This document shows, piece after piece, positions 37,613 through 45,766 of a stretch of DNA of 64,000 nucleotides; position 1 is the first letter of the stretch; every line of letters begins with the position of its first letter. The notes beneath the pieces were generated by a model that saw nothing but the letters and a program-made list of their open reading frames with translations, searched no databases and was not told the origin of the DNA. The stretch lies in contig NZ_JAHKQO010000026.1 in the NCBI RefSeq assembly GCF_018861065.1, positions 1-64,000 on the forward strand, read 5' to 3'. Both the position numbers and the translations under genes were made by a program. The stretch comes from Paraglaciecola arctica. Its GTDB lineage: Bacteria > Pseudomonadota > Gammaproteobacteria > Enterobacterales > Alteromonadaceae.

Positions 37613-38095
37613 ATGACTAAGAACACGCAACATATTTCAGTCACCGAGGCTAAATCGACCTTAGAGTCATTGGCTGAGATTGAAAAAGACACAACAATTT
37701 CCCTTAGAGCCCCGCTATGGCTCAACATTATTATATCTTGCTCTTATGGTATGGGGATTTTCTCTTGGGCTTCGTCTCGACACGATAACTTGTGGATTTT
37801 AGGAGTAATTCTATCGGCCATTGTGTTTTGTATTGGTGTAGGAGTTTACCTATATAGAAGCCGCCTTTTAGGTGTAAAACCTAAGGTGGCACCGAAAAGT
37901 CGTTCAGAATTAGTGTTCGGCGTGTTGTTGGCAATAGGCTTTGGTGCCGTTGTTGTGTTTAGCCGGGAGTTGTCCAAGGAGGACATTTGGTGGGCATCCT
38001 ACGCAGGAGCAATGATTACCGCTGTGACATTGGGTTATGTTATGCACCGTTTCCCATCGGGTGATTATAAAACAGGCATTAACAAACATGACTAG
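37613..38095 (+). CDS. Small membrane protein of a regulator-protease operon
   Basis: A 160-residue protein with about four membrane helices (for example LNIIISCSYGMGIFSWA, ILGVILSAIVFCIGVGVYLY and FGVLLAIGFGAVVVF). ATG 37613 has GGGGA at proper spacing; the earlier in-frame ATG at 37589 lies inside the operator and is unlikely. It overlaps the regulator gene by eight bases. The family was not recognised. Pairing of such a membrane protein with a small winged-helix repressor recurs in bacteria and suggests a membrane-stress or envelope function. Confidence 0.75.
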   Translation: MTKNTQHISVTEAKSTLESLAEIEKDTTISLRAPLWLNIIISCSYGMGIFSWASSRHDNLWILGVILSAIVFCIGVGVYLYRSRLLGVKPKVAPKSRSELVFGVLLAIGFGAVVVFSRELSKEDIWWASYAGAMITAVTLGYVMHRFPSGDYKTGINKHD

Positions 38096-38378
38096 TGCTA
38101 ATTTTAATCCGCTGATTCATGCCCAACATAGACTGCAGATATGCGCCATATTAGCCCTAACAAGCGAACTCGAATTCAAAGTATTGCGTGATAAATTGAT
38201 GGTCAGTGATTCCGTGCTTTCTAAACATCTAAAATCACTTGAAGAAGCAAATTATGTGCGCTTAACCAAACGTAAGGAAATGGGACGGCAACGGACTTGG
38301 CTGTCATTAACATCAGACGGACGTATCGCTTACAGCGAGCATGTTAAAGCGCTACAAAACATCGTTGCTAACAGTTAA
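38088..38378 (+). CDS. Small winged-helix transcriptional regulator
   Basis: A 96-residue DNA-binding protein of the MarR/ArsR-like winged-helix group. LMVSDSVLSKHLKSLEEANYV is the recognition helix-turn-helix and LTKRKEMGRQRTWLSLTSDG the wing. It has no ligand domain. The start ATG 38088 overlaps the membrane protein stop by eight bases. The three identical palindromes in front of the operon are its likely targets. Confidence 0.85.
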   Translation: MTSANFNPLIHAQHRLQICAILALTSELEFKVLRDKLMVSDSVLSKHLKSLEEANYVRLTKRKEMGRQRTWLSLTSDGRIAYSEHVKALQNIVANS

Positions 38379-38395
38379 ACCTCGGATTTGACTCG

Positions 38396-39109
38396 ATGTA
38401 CTCCAAAAAACCAAAAGGCGCAACACAATTTTCATACACTAGATATCCTTGGATTTTGTGCGTTGATTTAATCATCTATCTAGCGGTGATGTTTTTGATA
38501 AGAGAAGTCTATTTTTCTCAATTTAATTTTATTGCCAACGGTCTTTTTTGGTCATTGACTACTTTAATTGTGGCTACGATTTTAATGAGGATACGCGGTA
38601 TTTCTTGGAAAGAATTGGGGTTATGTAAGCCCGAAAATTATAAAAAGACTTTGTTTGCCACCGCCTTTATTTTTGCGTTCACCATTATTTCAATTGTTAT
38701 TTTTCAAACCCTTAAAGAACAGCTAGGTTTACAAACAGCCGCTGATATGTCGAATCAAAAGGCCACCTCTAAATTTGGCAATCTATCAGGTAATTGGCCT
38801 CTGTTTTTCAGCATCATTCCTTTCATTTGGGTGCAATCAATGTTGGAAGAACTGCTAGACCGAGGATTTATGTTAAATTGGATTGAACGAGCACTGGGTA
38901 GTTATTGGATTGCAACATTAATCGCAGTGATATTACAAGCATGTATTTTTGGTTTTCGGCATTCTTACGATATATCTGATAGGTCGATTACTGTCGGGTT
39001 AATTGGACTCGCTATGGGGATAGGTTACGTTTGTTTTGGTCGAAACCTATGGCCTTTGATTATTGCCCACTGCTTACTTAATACAATATCAATGTTAGAT
39101 AGGGTTTAG
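38396..39109 (+). CDS. CPBP (CAAX-like) intramembrane protease
   Basis: A 237-residue membrane protein with about seven helices and the CPBP signatures: EELLDRGF (EExxxR), FGFRH and the final HCLLN. These residues form the glutamate/histidine active site of Abi/CAAX-type proteases, some of which give bacteriocin self-immunity. It follows the regulator by 17 bases and belongs to the same operon. No bacteriocin gene is nearby. A terminator follows. Confidence 0.88.
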   Translation: MYSKKPKGATQFSYTRYPWILCVDLIIYLAVMFLIREVYFSQFNFIANGLFWSLTTLIVATILMRIRGISWKELGLCKPENYKKTLFATAFIFAFTIISIVIFQTLKEQLGLQTAADMSNQKATSKFGNLSGNWPLFFSIIPFIWVQSMLEELLDRGFMLNWIERALGSYWIATLIAVILQACIFGFRHSYDISDRSITVGLIGLAMGIGYVCFGRNLWPLIIAHCLLNTISMLDRV

Positions 39110-39183
39110 AAAATACTCCCTGATTATTAATAATTAAGAATAGGGGAGCTTATTGCAGCCTCCCCAACTATCAGGGTATTTTA
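39110..39183. terminator. Nested bidirectional terminator
   Basis: An inner GGGGAG/CTCCCC stem (39143-39165) sits inside an outer stem made from AAAATA..CCCTGAT and ATCAGGGTATTTT. T-rich sequence flanks both sides. It lies between the CPBP gene and the convergent CBS gene. Confidence 0.7.
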
Positions 39184-39196
39184 GTTTATTACTGCA

Positions 39197-39784
39197 TTAA
39201 ACCAACTCTTCGTGTTCGTGCAACACATCAAAAAAGTCCTTAAAGGAATGCGCTGTCGCATTAATATAAACAGGCTCATGCAACACCCTACTTATATCGG
39301 TTGAAGAAATGACTCCACATATTTTGTTGTTTTCATCCACTACTTGAATATGTGCCACCCCGAGAGATTCCATGGTTTGTTTAATATCACCAACACGGGC
39401 TTTAAGCACTTGATTTTTATGTATGGCAGGCATCTTATAAGTGTAATTCATGACATCTGCGACGGTTAAATCAGCCCTTGCCACACCTTTTCTTTTTGCC
39501 ACCATAAGCACCACTCGACTCACCAAAGTTACACCACTTATCACGCCCAATAATTTCAAATCAACACCCACATAAAGCACTGACCTTTTATTACTCAGCT
39601 TCATTATGGTCAGCGCTTCATCAATACTAGTATCGGGAGAGATCATTTGTGATAAAACACATTTAGTATCATTAACTAGGTATTCTGCGGGGCTATTGAT
39701 ATCTATATTTGTCAGGGCTAGATCTGACATGCTTGCACAAGAAATACTGCTTTCCACAGTCGGAATTATTTTAAAAGTATTCAT
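39197..39784 (-). CDS. Two-CBS-domain protein
   Basis: A 195-residue cytoplasmic protein consisting of a tandem CBS pair: MISPDTSIDEALTIMKLSNKRSVLYV with LLGVISGVTLVSR, and MPAIHKNQVLKARVGDIKQTM with KICGVISSTDISR. Such pairs bind adenine nucleotides and report energy state. No enzyme domain is attached and no partner lies in the same operon. About 50 residues precede the first repeat without a known motif. Confidence 0.88.
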   Translation of the reverse strand: MNTFKIIPTVESSISCASMSDLALTNIDINSPAEYLVNDTKCVLSQMISPDTSIDEALTIMKLSNKRSVLYVGVDLKLLGVISGVTLVSRVVLMVAKRKGVARADLTVADVMNYTYKMPAIHKNQVLKARVGDIKQTMESLGVAHIQVVDENNKICGVISSTDISRVLHEPVYINATAHSFKDFFDVLHEHEELV

Positions 39785-39847
39785 TTTTATTCACCAAAAA
39801 AAATCTATAAAACTACCTGCAAAATACTTTGCAGACTTGAAAGATGT

Positions 39848-40189
39848 TTAAATAGAGACTTTTGGTGGAGCGCGAGTGTGCGGCCTTAGGTAGCAAGGGG
39901 TAAAATAATTGACTGTGTAGCTTGCATCTACATAACCAAAAGCGCTACCGAAGTTTGCGATTGCTGCATAAGGTAGGGTAGCGTCATGATCATCTGAATC
40001 CGTTTCAGAAGCACTGTCAGCAATACAAACAAAATCACCAAAGTAAGGTGTTTTGTCATGAGACGCCAGTTCGCGGGATTGCGCAACGTTAAAAAACGAT
40101 ACCGACAAGAACACCAGCAACAACAAAGCTAGATTGCAGTTAATCGTGCAATTTTTGAGTGGGTCTTTGAAAAGTAAATTAGGCTTCAT
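39848..40189 (-). CDS. Small hypothetical secreted protein
   Basis: From ATG 40189 this is 113 residues with a signal-like hydrophobic stretch (LALLLLVFLSVSFFNVAQS) and a short mature part containing two cysteines and an Asp-rich SETDSDDHD. A longer start at 40240 would put the hydrophobic region too far inside. No family recognised. It lies 63 bases upstream of the CBS gene in the same orientation. Confidence 0.45.
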   Translation of the reverse strand: MKPNLLFKDPLKNCTINCNLALLLLVFLSVSFFNVAQSRELASHDKTPYFGDFVCIADSASETDSDDHDATLPYAAIANFGSAFGYVDASYTVNYFTPCYLRPHTRAPPKVSI

Positions 40190-40332
40190 ACACCCAATGA
40201 TATGGGTGCAACTAAAAAATACAAATAGACTTGGTCGCAAATTTCAGTCGCTTCAACTTAATAATGCTAACGTTATAAAACTGACTCTATTTTTTAGCAA
40301 CAAACCATCACAATTAAGTAATTGTTTTGTAC

Positions 40333-40797
40333 TCACTCAGCTTCATTTTCTGCAAACAAACTTTCACTAGCGGCATCGTAATTAAAAGCCCCTAAAAAAG
40401 TTGTGTATTCATCCTCGGAAACACCACTAGCTTTAACACTATATTGCTGTTCAAACAGTAAGATAATCCAAGTTACTTGCAGCATGTTGATTTTTTTGGC
40501 TTTACTCATCAAATTCACAATAAAAGAACTTGAGCAAGAACAACCACCAGCCGCTTCATGTATATCAATGGTGCCAGTGTGAGCACCATTAGTTTCCATA
40601 AACTCTGGAGAAAAATATCGAATTTTATAATTGTCTGACCAAGTATTTTTCGCTCTTGTGCCTTTTTTGAAAAAGCTCTCCTCAAAATATTCATCGGGGA
40701 TATCGGCATAAGGATGTTGCGAAACCCAAACGGATACTTTGCCTTTAGTATTATAAAGTAAGCCGTTATTAGGTGTGGAATGTGTATCTTGATTCAT
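40333..40797 (-). CDS. Imm22-like putative immunity protein
   Basis: A 154-residue soluble protein beginning with a short polar leader and then KVSVWVSQHPYADIPDEYFEE, which resembles the start of the Imm22 immunity family. The central EAAGGCSCSSSFI holds two close cysteines. Imm22 proteins protect against polymorphic toxins, but no toxin gene is nearby, so this may be an orphan immunity gene acquired against competitors. The family call rests on the N-terminal pattern only. Confidence 0.5.
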   Translation of the reverse strand: MNQDTHSTPNNGLLYNTKGKVSVWVSQHPYADIPDEYFEESFFKKGTRAKNTWSDNYKIRYFSPEFMETNGAHTGTIDIHEAAGGCSCSSSFIVNLMSKAKKINMLQVTWIILLFEQQYSVKASGVSEDEYTTFLGAFNYDAASESLFAENEAE

Positions 40798-41048
40798 TTC
40801 GAGAAAACTGCCTGTGACTGAGTAGTGAGATATACTATGTTAGTATCAGAGAAATAAATAGGTGGTTACCCATCTATCGCTCCTCCTAAGCAATCAACAC
40901 AGACACGACCAAAAAAACCATAATTGTTTAATCACGAACATTTCCTTTGGATTGGGGCCCAAACACCTAAAAAAGTCGAAAATAATGGCTTCGGTGGGCA
41001 GAGTGTTTTACCGTGTTGCTTCCTTAATAACCAAATCTTGTGGTTACC

Positions 41049-41459
41049 ATGTATCAACTTATCTATGTAAGTGACAAAATAGAGACTTTTACACCAAGTG
41101 ATATGGAAGAAATTCTGTGTAAGGCGCGAAAAAATAATGCCCAATATGGCATCACCGGTCTGTTAGTAGAACTGCCTGAGCATTTCATACAGATATTAGA
41201 AGGTACACAAGACAAAGTTGAGTTCACCTTTAACCTCATATGCGAAGATATCAGACATACCAATATTCGCGTGTTATTGGCAGAGAAAACCAGAGCCAGA
41301 GAAATGGAATCTTGGGATATGGGATTTTCGGAAGACTTAGATCCATCGCAACTCGACGACGCACGACTTATACTGAACAACTTTAGTGAAAAACAAAATT
41401 TTAGCGATATTCATCGTCAAAGTTTAAAGTTGCTACTAAAAAGTTTATGTCATGAATAA
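41049..41459 (+). CDS. BLUF-domain blue-light sensor
   Basis: A 136-residue protein that is almost entirely a BLUF domain. The flavin-site residues are present: Tyr6 in YQLIYVS, Asn30 in KNNAQYGITGLL and Gln48 in FIQILEG. The ESWDMGF segment carries the Trp/Met pair that changes on illumination. No output domain is attached, so it must act through a partner. The start is ATG 41049, because the BLUF fold begins at once; the GTG at 41040 would add three residues. Confidence 0.92.
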   Translation: MYQLIYVSDKIETFTPSDMEEILCKARKNNAQYGITGLLVELPEHFIQILEGTQDKVEFTFNLICEDIRHTNIRVLLAEKTRAREMESWDMGFSEDLDPSQLDDARLILNNFSEKQNFSDIHRQSLKLLLKSLCHE

Positions 41460-41540
41460 CGCCAATAATATCCACCGCAAAAACTCGCACATCTATAGTG
41501 TATAGCGAGCAATCAACACTCTATTACCAACAAAAAATCT

Positions 41541-42392
41541 ATGCGCCAAAATCTTATATATTGTTTACTGAGTTTGCCTTTTTTAATTATGTTAGTTTGG
41601 TTTTACCTTAAGAAACACAATTTAAAAAAGCGTGAATTTAAACGCCAGCGGTTAAGAGCCCAACCGTTACCTCCTGAGTACCTCAACATTCTGCAAAGTG
41701 AATTTCCTTTGTATTTACGCTTGCCAGATGACATGCAGCGCAAGTTAGCAGGGCATATCCAGGTATTTTTAGACGAGAAAGATATAGTGGGTCGCGACGG
41801 CCTCGAAATAACGGATAGAGTGAGGCTGCTAATCGCCGCTCAAGCGTGCATATTAATACTCAACCGACCAGGCAATTATTATCCAGGATTTCGCAGCATA
41901 TTAGTTTATCCTAGTAGCTACGTGGCCAAAAATACTCGACGCGAAGGTATGTTACAGATTACCGATACCAGCACCCGAGCCGGCGAATCTTGGCATCGAG
42001 GTCCAATAGTTTTAGCTTGGGATCATGTGTTACAAGGAGCCAGAGACAGTAGAGATGGGCGCAATGTGGTGATGCATGAATTTGCCCACAAGTTAGATGA
42101 GGAAAATGCAGCAATGGACGGACTACCTTTGTTACCCACTCCAGAGCAATATCAACAATGGTCGCAAGTACTCAATGCCGAATTCAAAGTGCAACAACAA
42201 AAGTGGGCAGATGGCGATGAAGACGTGATTGACAGCTATGGCGCCACTTCCCCTGCAGAGTTTTTTGCCGTTGTCACAGAAACATTTTTTGAGAAACCTG
42301 TACAACTTGAACGTCACCATCCCAAACTATACGAACAGTTTAAACAGTGTTATTTGCTTGATCCCAAACCTTGGGCAAAATCCAAAGAATAA
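41541..42392 (+). CDS. mtfA: MtfA-family zinc peptidase
   Basis: A 283-residue protein with an N-terminal membrane helix (about 4-22). The zinc site is HEFAH at 179-183, with YGATSPAEFFAVVTETFFE supplying the third ligand region, and NRPGNYYPGFRSILVYP is typical of the family. E. coli MtfA is a soluble aminopeptidase that binds the repressor Mlc and so affects the glucose PTS. This version is membrane-anchored. No PTS gene is close by, so the regulatory role may not apply here. Confidence 0.9.
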   Translation: MRQNLIYCLLSLPFLIMLVWFYLKKHNLKKREFKRQRLRAQPLPPEYLNILQSEFPLYLRLPDDMQRKLAGHIQVFLDEKDIVGRDGLEITDRVRLLIAAQACILILNRPGNYYPGFRSILVYPSSYVAKNTRREGMLQITDTSTRAGESWHRGPIVLAWDHVLQGARDSRDGRNVVMHEFAHKLDEENAAMDGLPLLPTPEQYQQWSQVLNAEFKVQQQKWADGDEDVIDSYGATSPAEFFAVVTETFFEKPVQLERHHPKLYEQFKQCYLLDPKPWAKSKE

Positions 42393-42445
42393 TGAGCTGT
42401 AAAATTAAACCATTGTAATAGCATTTAAATTAAAAAGAAGAATCG

Positions 42446-42874
42446 ATGGCAAAAAATAAAAAGGCACTCAACAAAGGCTCTAGAGGTCAAAATCGCAAAG
42501 GAAGCGAAGCCTTTATCGCAAAATACGCTAACAAACCTGACGTTATTCAAGATGATTCGGGGCTGATGTATCGTATTTTAGAGACGTCAGAGGGTCCCTC
42601 TCCCACTATGCAAAATGAAGTAGTCGTGAATCAACGTATTTTGAATTTTGATGGCAGTGTGATTGCCGACACCTATAAAAGTGGGTTTAGCGACCGTTTT
42701 ACTCTGCAAGAAGCTATCCCGGGATTGCAACAAGGGTTGCAGTTAATGACTCTAGGAAGTCGTTTTGAGTTTGTTGTTCCCCCAGAACTCGCATGGGGGA
42801 AACGCGGTGTTGGCAATAAAATTGGTCCAAATGCAGTTTTGATATTTGATGTACGACTTATAGATATCGCCTGA
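42446..42874 (+). CDS. FKBP-type peptidyl-prolyl isomerase
   Basis: A 142-residue FKBP. A basic N-terminus (about 1-25, KNKKALNKGSRGQNRKG) precedes the FKBP fold with FTLQEAIPGLQQGLQLMTLG, FVVPPELAWGKRG and AVLIFDVRLIDI. The first strand reads NQRILNFDGSVIADTY where usual enzymes have YxGxLxDGxxFDSS, so the active site may be altered. There is no signal peptide, so it is cytoplasmic, perhaps nucleic-acid or ribosome associated through the basic tail. AGAAG lies before the ATG. Confidence 0.85.
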   Translation: MAKNKKALNKGSRGQNRKGSEAFIAKYANKPDVIQDDSGLMYRILETSEGPSPTMQNEVVVNQRILNFDGSVIADTYKSGFSDRFTLQEAIPGLQQGLQLMTLGSRFEFVVPPELAWGKRGVGNKIGPNAVLIFDVRLIDIA

Positions 42875-42891
42875 AAAACCAGCCATTAAGC

Positions 42892-42920
42892 ACAGCCTAA
42901 CATGAGTGTTTTTAGGCTGT
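42892..42920. terminator. Hairpin between convergent FKBP and ThuA-like genes
   Basis: ACAGCCTAA and TTAGGCTGT form a perfect 9-base-pair stem with an 11-base loop. The T tracts are weak on both sides. It is placed where both transcripts should end. Confidence 0.55.
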
Positions 42921-42966
42921 ATCTAATCAAGTTACGCTAATCAATTTTCGTCAATCAAAATAACGC

Positions 42967-43860
42967 TTATTTATTGCATCCCATTGATTGAGGATCGGTT
43001 TTCTTAGCAGCCCAATTCAGCATATTTTTCAATAATAACAAGGCTTCCTTAGTTTCATAGGTTTCGTAGCGATGTCCCATGGCGGTGAAAACTGAACGCG
43101 CTTGATTATCACCCATACAACGAGCCCAAAGGATAGGATGATCAGCAGGATTAGGCCCCATTCGTAAATCAGAGCGCTCGCCGTAAACCTTGTTCACTGG
43201 GCTATAAGTACTTTCATCCAAGCCAGCTAGAATGATAAAATCTTCACTTGGCGGCGATTCAAAAGTGTACCATTCATCAATCGCCATAAATTCACTGGGC
43301 ATTCCTTCCATAACCGGATGGGCAGGGGCTAAGACTTCAACCCGAGCTTCTTGAAATTGTGGTGACATTGGATGGCTGACAAACAACGCCCCTAACAGTT
43401 CCTTGTGGTAAAACCCCCAATCCTGATGTGACGAATCACCAGCACCATGAATTAACACACTACCATTTCCCTTAGACTGCCATCTCGCAAAAGCGGCCTC
43501 TTGCTCAGGAGTTAATGAATCACCGGTCATATTATTAAAAACAACGACATCAAAACGAGCTAAATCGTTATCGTTAAAAATACCACTGTGCTCAGTGGTG
43601 AAATAACCATGCCCCATTTCCTTTGCAATTTTCATAATAGCCAGAGTTGCACCGGCAATTCCCTCCTCATGACGCCAATCACGAGTTTCAGAAAAAATTA
43701 AAATAGAAGGCGTGGGAACGTAATCGAAATAGCGACCAGTTGTGGTTACTTGTTCACCCATGACCGAAACTGCAGGTTTAGATTCTGGCAACTTAGACTC
43801 GGTTGTATGTGAAGAACATGCGAACAAAAAAAGCAAAGCAATGAAGTAATAGAGTTTCAT
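42967..43860 (-). CDS. ThuA-like lipoprotein
   Basis: A 297-residue exported lipoprotein; the lipobox is LFAC at the end of a short signal. The body matches the ThuA-like (trehalose utilisation) glutamine-amidotransferase fold: FSETRDWRHEEGI, FDVVVFNNMTGDSLT, GSVLIHGAGDS and the C-terminal VFTAMGHRYETYE. Members are found with sugar-degrading genes in marine bacteria but few have a proven reaction. The gene stands alone with convergent and divergent neighbours. Confidence 0.85.
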   Translation of the reverse strand: MKLYYFIALLFLFACSSHTTESKLPESKPAVSVMGEQVTTTGRYFDYVPTPSILIFSETRDWRHEEGIAGATLAIMKIAKEMGHGYFTTEHSGIFNDNDLARFDVVVFNNMTGDSLTPEQEAAFARWQSKGNGSVLIHGAGDSSHQDWGFYHKELLGALFVSHPMSPQFQEARVEVLAPAHPVMEGMPSEFMAIDEWYTFESPPSEDFIILAGLDESTYSPVNKVYGERSDLRMGPNPADHPILWARCMGDNQARSVFTAMGHRYETYETKEALLLLKNMLNWAAKKTDPQSMGCNK

Positions 43861-44271
43861 ATGTAAACGTTATCATTTGATTATGTAAATCAAGTATAAA
43901 ACTCTTTACATATAGTTTGCAATCAGCCAAAAATGTTGAAAAGACTTCTCGCCATTGACGTTTAAATTGGCTGTTTGTTTAGTCATTGGTCAATTCTTGC
44001 CTAGTCATACCTGCTGTAGCGGTGTATTAAACATTCACTTTATTGACCAATAGTCTGACCAAGCAGTTAATTAATAATTTTATTTCCATGCTTTATGAAA
44101 AAACGTAACCATCTGATAAATAAACATAATAATAAAAACACCGAGTCGAATAATAATCAGCGACTACATTTCAATTAGTCTTTAGTCGTATTGCCGGGAG
44201 AACCTAACAGTGTTTAGATCCGCGTAACTAACATCATTAGATGAAGTTAATTACTCAAATCGGAGCAGTAG
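43861..44271. other. Gene-free interval with a spaced inverted repeat
   Basis: No coding frame is supported in these 411 bases. A perfect 10-base inverted repeat, ATTGGTCAAT at 43985-43994 and ATTGACCAAT at 44042-44051, flanks 47 bases. GGAG at the right end is the ribosome site of the chemotaxis-type gene. No sigma-28 promoter was found. Confidence 0.5.
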
Positions 44272-45567
44272 ATGTTTTTTAAGAGAAACACGCAAGAATT
44301 GGATGATTCTGTTAAAAAGGTCATGGATTTGACAGCAATGGTTAACTCAATTGAAAGAAACATTGCAACCATCTCTTTTACCCCAGATGGCACAATACTT
44401 TCGGCTAATCAGAGTTTTCTGGATCTGATGGGTTACACCATTGAAGAAGTGACCGGGCAACATCACAAAATATTTTGCGATACAGATTACATAGCACTCC
44501 CAGAATATGCAGAGTTCTGGCGTCAACTATCCTTGAAGAATAAACAAACTGGAACCTTTTTAAGACATAAAAAAAATGGTGAATCGGTATGGCTTGAAGC
44601 GACATATTTCCCGATTCTCGATAACGACGGTAGACTCACACGAATATACAAAATTGCCTCAGACGTAACGGTTCAAACTGAAAACATAAGAGATCTTAAT
44701 AGTGTTAACCAGGCATTAGACCGTTCAATGACGAGGATTGAATTTACCCCAGGCGGCGAAATAATTACAGCCAACAAAAACTTTTTAAATGTGGTGGGTT
44801 ACAACCTTAATGATATTAAAGGTAAACATCATCGAATGTTCTGCTATGACAAATTCTACACAGAAAATCCCAATTTTTGGACACAATTGGCGCAGGGCGA
44901 ATTTAAATCAGGGCAGTTTGAAAGACAAAACGCCAGAGGCGAAAAAGTCTGGTTAGAAGCGTCTTACAACCCAATATTTGACGACAAAGGTGTGGTAGAA
45001 AAGGTAATCAAGTTTGCCTCGGATATCACGGCCGGTGAAGAGCGCAATATGGCCATTACCCAAGCGGCAGAACTGTCTTTTTCAACCGCTGAAGAAACGG
45101 CACAAATAGCAATCAATGGCGCTGACTTACTCACAAAATCTGTTGAAGACTCAAACGGTATCGTTGAACAAATCACTAAAACCAATGCGCTGTTAGAACG
45201 TTTAAATGAACAATCCAAAAATATCGCCACCATAGTTTCGACAATCAAAGGTATTGCCGACCAAACCAACTTACTCGCGCTAAATGCCGCTATTGAAGCC
45301 GCGAGAGCAGGAGACTTAGGAAGAGGTTTTGCGGTAGTAGCGGACGAAGTCAGGTCATTAGCAGCAAGAACCAGTCAATCAACGGTAGAGATTGAACAAG
45401 TGGTTCAAGAAAACGAAGCGTTAACGGTAACCGTTACCGAAAATATGGGGTTAGTAAAAGAAAACGCCGAATTAAATAACAACCAAATAATGCAAGTTGC
45501 CTCGGTGATAACAGAAATACAAGAAGGGGCTGAAAACGTCTCTAAATCGGTATCCGCTTTGCTTTAA
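44272..45567 (+). CDS. Cytoplasmic PAS-PAS methyl-accepting protein, BdlA-like
   Basis: A 431-residue soluble transducer. Two similar PAS domains (about 25-140 and 150-262) each contain a GHHxxxFC-type segment: TGQHHKIFC and KGKHHRMFC. They are followed by a short MCP signalling domain with [34 protein letters not shown] split at about 345-375. There are no membrane helices. The architecture and size match BdlA of Pseudomonas aeruginosa, which triggers biofilm dispersal in response to nutrients and c-di-GMP, and also Aer-like sensors. A flavin or haem ligand is possible. A strong terminator follows. Confidence 0.88.
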   Translation: MFFKRNTQELDDSVKKVMDLTAMVNSIERNIATISFTPDGTILSANQSFLDLMGYTIEEVTGQHHKIFCDTDYIALPEYAEFWRQLSLKNKQTGTFLRHKKNGESVWLEATYFPILDNDGRLTRIYKIASDVTVQTENIRDLNSVNQALDRSMTRIEFTPGGEIITANKNFLNVVGYNLNDIKGKHHRMFCYDKFYTENPNFWTQLAQGEFKSGQFERQNARGEKVWLEASYNPIFDDKGVVEKVIKFASDITAGEERNMAITQAAELSFSTAEETAQIAINGADLLTKSVEDSNGIVEQITKTNALLERLNEQSKNIATIVSTIKGIADQTNLLALNAAIEAARAGDLGRGFAVVADEVRSLAARTSQSTVEIEQVVQENEALTVTVTENMGLVKENAELNNNQIMQVASVITEIQEGAENVSKSVSALL

Positions 45568-45643
45568 CTATTGGTGTCACTTTAGCCATCAACCCTAAAC
45601 TAACGCAAAGGGGAAGACGTCTTCTATTTTGTAATAGTTTGAA

Positions 45644-45683
45644 TAAAAAAAACGGCCAAAATTAAATAATCTTGGCCGTTTTT
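45644..45683. terminator. Bidirectional Rho-independent terminator
   Basis: A stem of AAAACGGCCAA with its complement and one inner mismatch is flanked by an A run on the left and TTTTT on the right. It serves the convergent chemotaxis-type gene and the amino-sugar operon. Confidence 0.9.
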
Positions 45684-45766
45684 GTCATGTAAATAACGAA
45701 AGCCCCATCGATATCAATGCAATTATGGTGACTTACTTATCTACCCATAAGGGTTGTTAAGTACCG

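Noticed and set aside
37613-38378. Toxin-antitoxin pair made of the two small overlapping genes
   Set aside because: The first is a four-helix membrane protein and the second a winged-helix regulator, followed by a CPBP gene; this fits a regulated membrane operon better.
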